DNA from: Deltaproteobacteria bacterium
GTDB lineage: Bacteria > Desulfobacterota > GWC2-55-46 > UBA9637
NCBI GenBank assembly: GCA_016214995.1
Contig: JACRML010000032.1
Coordinates: 1 to 39,973, forward strand
Direction of reading: 5' to 3'
DNA: 39,973 nucleotides
Part shown: positions 39,071 to 39,973 of the stretch, in pieces
Layout: each line of letters starts with the position of its first letter
Numbering within the stretch: position 1 is the stretch's first letter
Program-made: the position numbers and the translations under genes
Notes under the pieces: generated by a model
Told to the model about the DNA's origin: nothing
Database searches by the model: none
The model's input: only the letters and a program-made list of their open reading frames with translations

Positions 39071-39618
39071 TGGATTCATCTGGGTGGATTGAATTTTTCA
39101 CAGACGGCCGTTTCTCTGCGCAATACTCCAAATATTTCAAAGATACCGCAAAAATCATAACGCCTTCCATTGTGCTTTATGAAGTTTATAAAAAAGTGAA
39201 AAAAGAACGGACAGAAGAAGATGCCCTGCTTGCAGTGTCTTTAATGAACAAAACAAAAATTATTTCGCTTAACCCGAAAAATGCATTTGGTTTTTATTTT
39301 TCGGGTCAAACGCAAGATTTGAGCCAAAGACAAGGAAAAGCTGGGCGGACAAAACGGAGCATACTCTTTTAGGTATGTGAGTATTTGGACACCCAGATTT
39401 GACGCAGTATTTGGCCAAAGATTGCGTTTGCCAAAAAATGCAACTGCATTTTTTGGGTTAATGAGAGCCTTGCCCTTTTGGCTGCAGATTTGAGTCTTAA
39501 ATATGCCTTGCCAATGGCTGATGCAATCGTTTATGCAACTGCATTAGAAAACAACTGTATTATAATAACCAGTGATGCGCACTTTAAAGGTCTTGATAAG
39601 GTAGTGCTTGTTTTGTAA
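39067..39618 (+). pseudogene. vapC: VapC PIN-domain toxin split by a MITE
   Basis: Front part 39,067-39,272: MMDSSGWIEFFTDGRFSAQYSKYF...TPSIVLYEVYKKVKKER..., with PIN acidic residues Asp3 and Glu38. Back part 39,458-39,618: NESLALLAADLSLKYALPMADAIVYATALENNCIIITSDAHFKGLDKVVLVL. Removing the 185-bp element and one TTAA restores a single frame (IISLNESLALLA) of normal VapC length, about 121 residues. With the element, translation runs into it and ends at 39,372 without the third and fourth acidic residues, so the toxin should be inactive while its antitoxin is intact. Confidence 0.88.
39273..39457. mobile_element. TTAA-flanked composite MITE, 185 bp, inside vapC
   Basis: TTAA at 39,269-39,272 and 39,458-39,461. 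Ends CCCGAAAAATGCA and TGCATTTTTTGGG are inverted. Two terminal hairpins enclose a core bounded by CAAACGCAA (39,307) and TTGCGTTTG (39,422-39,430). The same architecture occurs at 5,075-5,195, and the core alone at 27,775-27,999. Target TTAA and CC-start ends would suit mobilisation by an IS1380/piggyBac-like transposase, but none is seen here. Confidence 0.88.
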
Positions 39619-39620
39619 AA

Positions 39621-39652
39621 GTTAGTAGGGTGGGCGAAGCCCACCCTACAGG
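39621..39652. repeat. TAGTAGGGTGGGC palindrome, short form
   Basis: GTTAGTAGGGTGGGC-GAA-GCCCACCCTACAGG directly after vapC; a short version of the repeats at 37,041 and 37,305. Confidence 0.75.
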
Positions 39653-39784
39653 CAACTGAATATTTTACCGCTCAACAATTACCTTTATAATATTATAATG
39701 ACCGTCCATAAGTTTATCTCCCTTCTCTCAAATTTCCGGTCTTAAATTTCTTGACATAAGTGTAAAAAGAAAATATATTCTTTT

Positions 39785-39973
39785 CTTACAACCCAAAAAT
39801 AGACATTGATTTTTGGGGAAACCTGCAAGTTGGCTGCCAGACGAGGCAGCGGACAATTTTTGAGACGAGCCGTATGTTCACCGATACGGTGAGGAACAAA
39901 AATTGTCCGATAACGAAGTATGCCTGTCCCCGAGTGTCTCTATCGGGGAGCAGTCAAATCGCAGGTTTGTAAA
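39785..39973. mobile_element. Palindromic element cut by the window edge
   Basis: Starts with the hairpin CCCAAAAATAGACATTGATTTTTGGGG, then AAACCTGC (39,820) with GCAGGTTT near the edge. Inside are GGACAATTTTTG/CAAAAATTGTCC, GCCGTAT/ATACGGT and TCCCCGA/TCGGGGA arms. The layout (terminal hairpin plus an inverted-end core) resembles the TTAA elements; a fragment of its left hairpin is also at 3,423. No protein frame. Confidence 0.55.

Overview
The window looks like a contig of a low-to-moderate-GC Gram-negative anaerobe or microaerophile. The evidence is RseC and FtsL homologues, several stand-alone ferredoxin-type proteins, an Nfn-type transhydrogenase, lipoproteins, and one-letter tag ANDYNYALAA in the tmRNA. 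The gene style (cytochrome b fused to ferredoxin and FlpD-like domains, many toxin-antitoxin pairs, many small palindromic elements) would fit Nitrospirota or the former deltaproteobacteria, but nothing here fixes the phylum.

Layout. 1-2,900 is the start of a division and cell-wall cluster on the minus strand (mraZ-rsmH-ftsL-ftsI; ftsI runs off the left edge), with a threefold MraZ operator. 3,057-4,250 holds tRNA-Leu(CAA) and a tRNA-Asn(GUU) whose anticodon loop is split by a 551-nt group I intron encoding an HNH endonuclease. 4,242-7,600 is mixed: an inositol monophosphatase, a coiled-coil protein, a lipoprotein with integron-attC-like flanks, and a PIN toxin pair. 7,653-11,488 is a minus-strand series of Fe-S and nitrosative-stress type genes (siroheme-type ferredoxin, Mrp, two cupins, a RIC/ScdA N-domain protein, a small oxidase-like membrane protein, ferredoxin, Nfu).

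Divergent from these, across a perfect FNR/DNR-like palindrome, runs an unusual haem-copper oxidase operon (12,209-18,082): a one-helix peptide, a CuA subunit II, a subunit I with all six metal-ligand histidines but Gln where the active-site Tyr should be, a second one-helix peptide, a second subunit-I-like protein that lacks the CuB His pair, CtaB and SCO. A cytochrome b/ferredoxin/FlpD-like gene facing it carries the same palindrome at its promoter but is frameshifted by an 85-bp tandem duplication. The context suggests NO reduction or detoxification rather than ordinary O2 respiration; this is an inference.

20,522-24,153 is housekeeping (RseC, SmpB, tmRNA, a beta-propeller protein, a zinc-ribbon peptide, RlmB). 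24,200-28,000 is accessory: a broken BrnT-like toxin with its antitoxin, a lone restriction-type nuclease, an IS200/IS605 element, a RelE/Phd pair and nested MITEs. 28,006-32,777 holds an Nfn/SudAB-like pair and RecJ. 32,893-37,009 is a type IIG restriction-modification gene interrupted by an in-frame amber codon, followed by a HEPN protein. 37,466-39,618 is a run of toxin-antitoxin modules (HicBA, a MazF pair, VapBC), the last of which has its toxin gene split by a MITE with a TTAA target duplication.

A theme of the whole window is small mobile or self-complementary DNA: TTAA-flanked composite MITEs, 79-bp CAAG-flanked MITEs, palindromes inserted in frame into coding regions, and intergenic hairpins built of locally repeated short words that differ from site to site.
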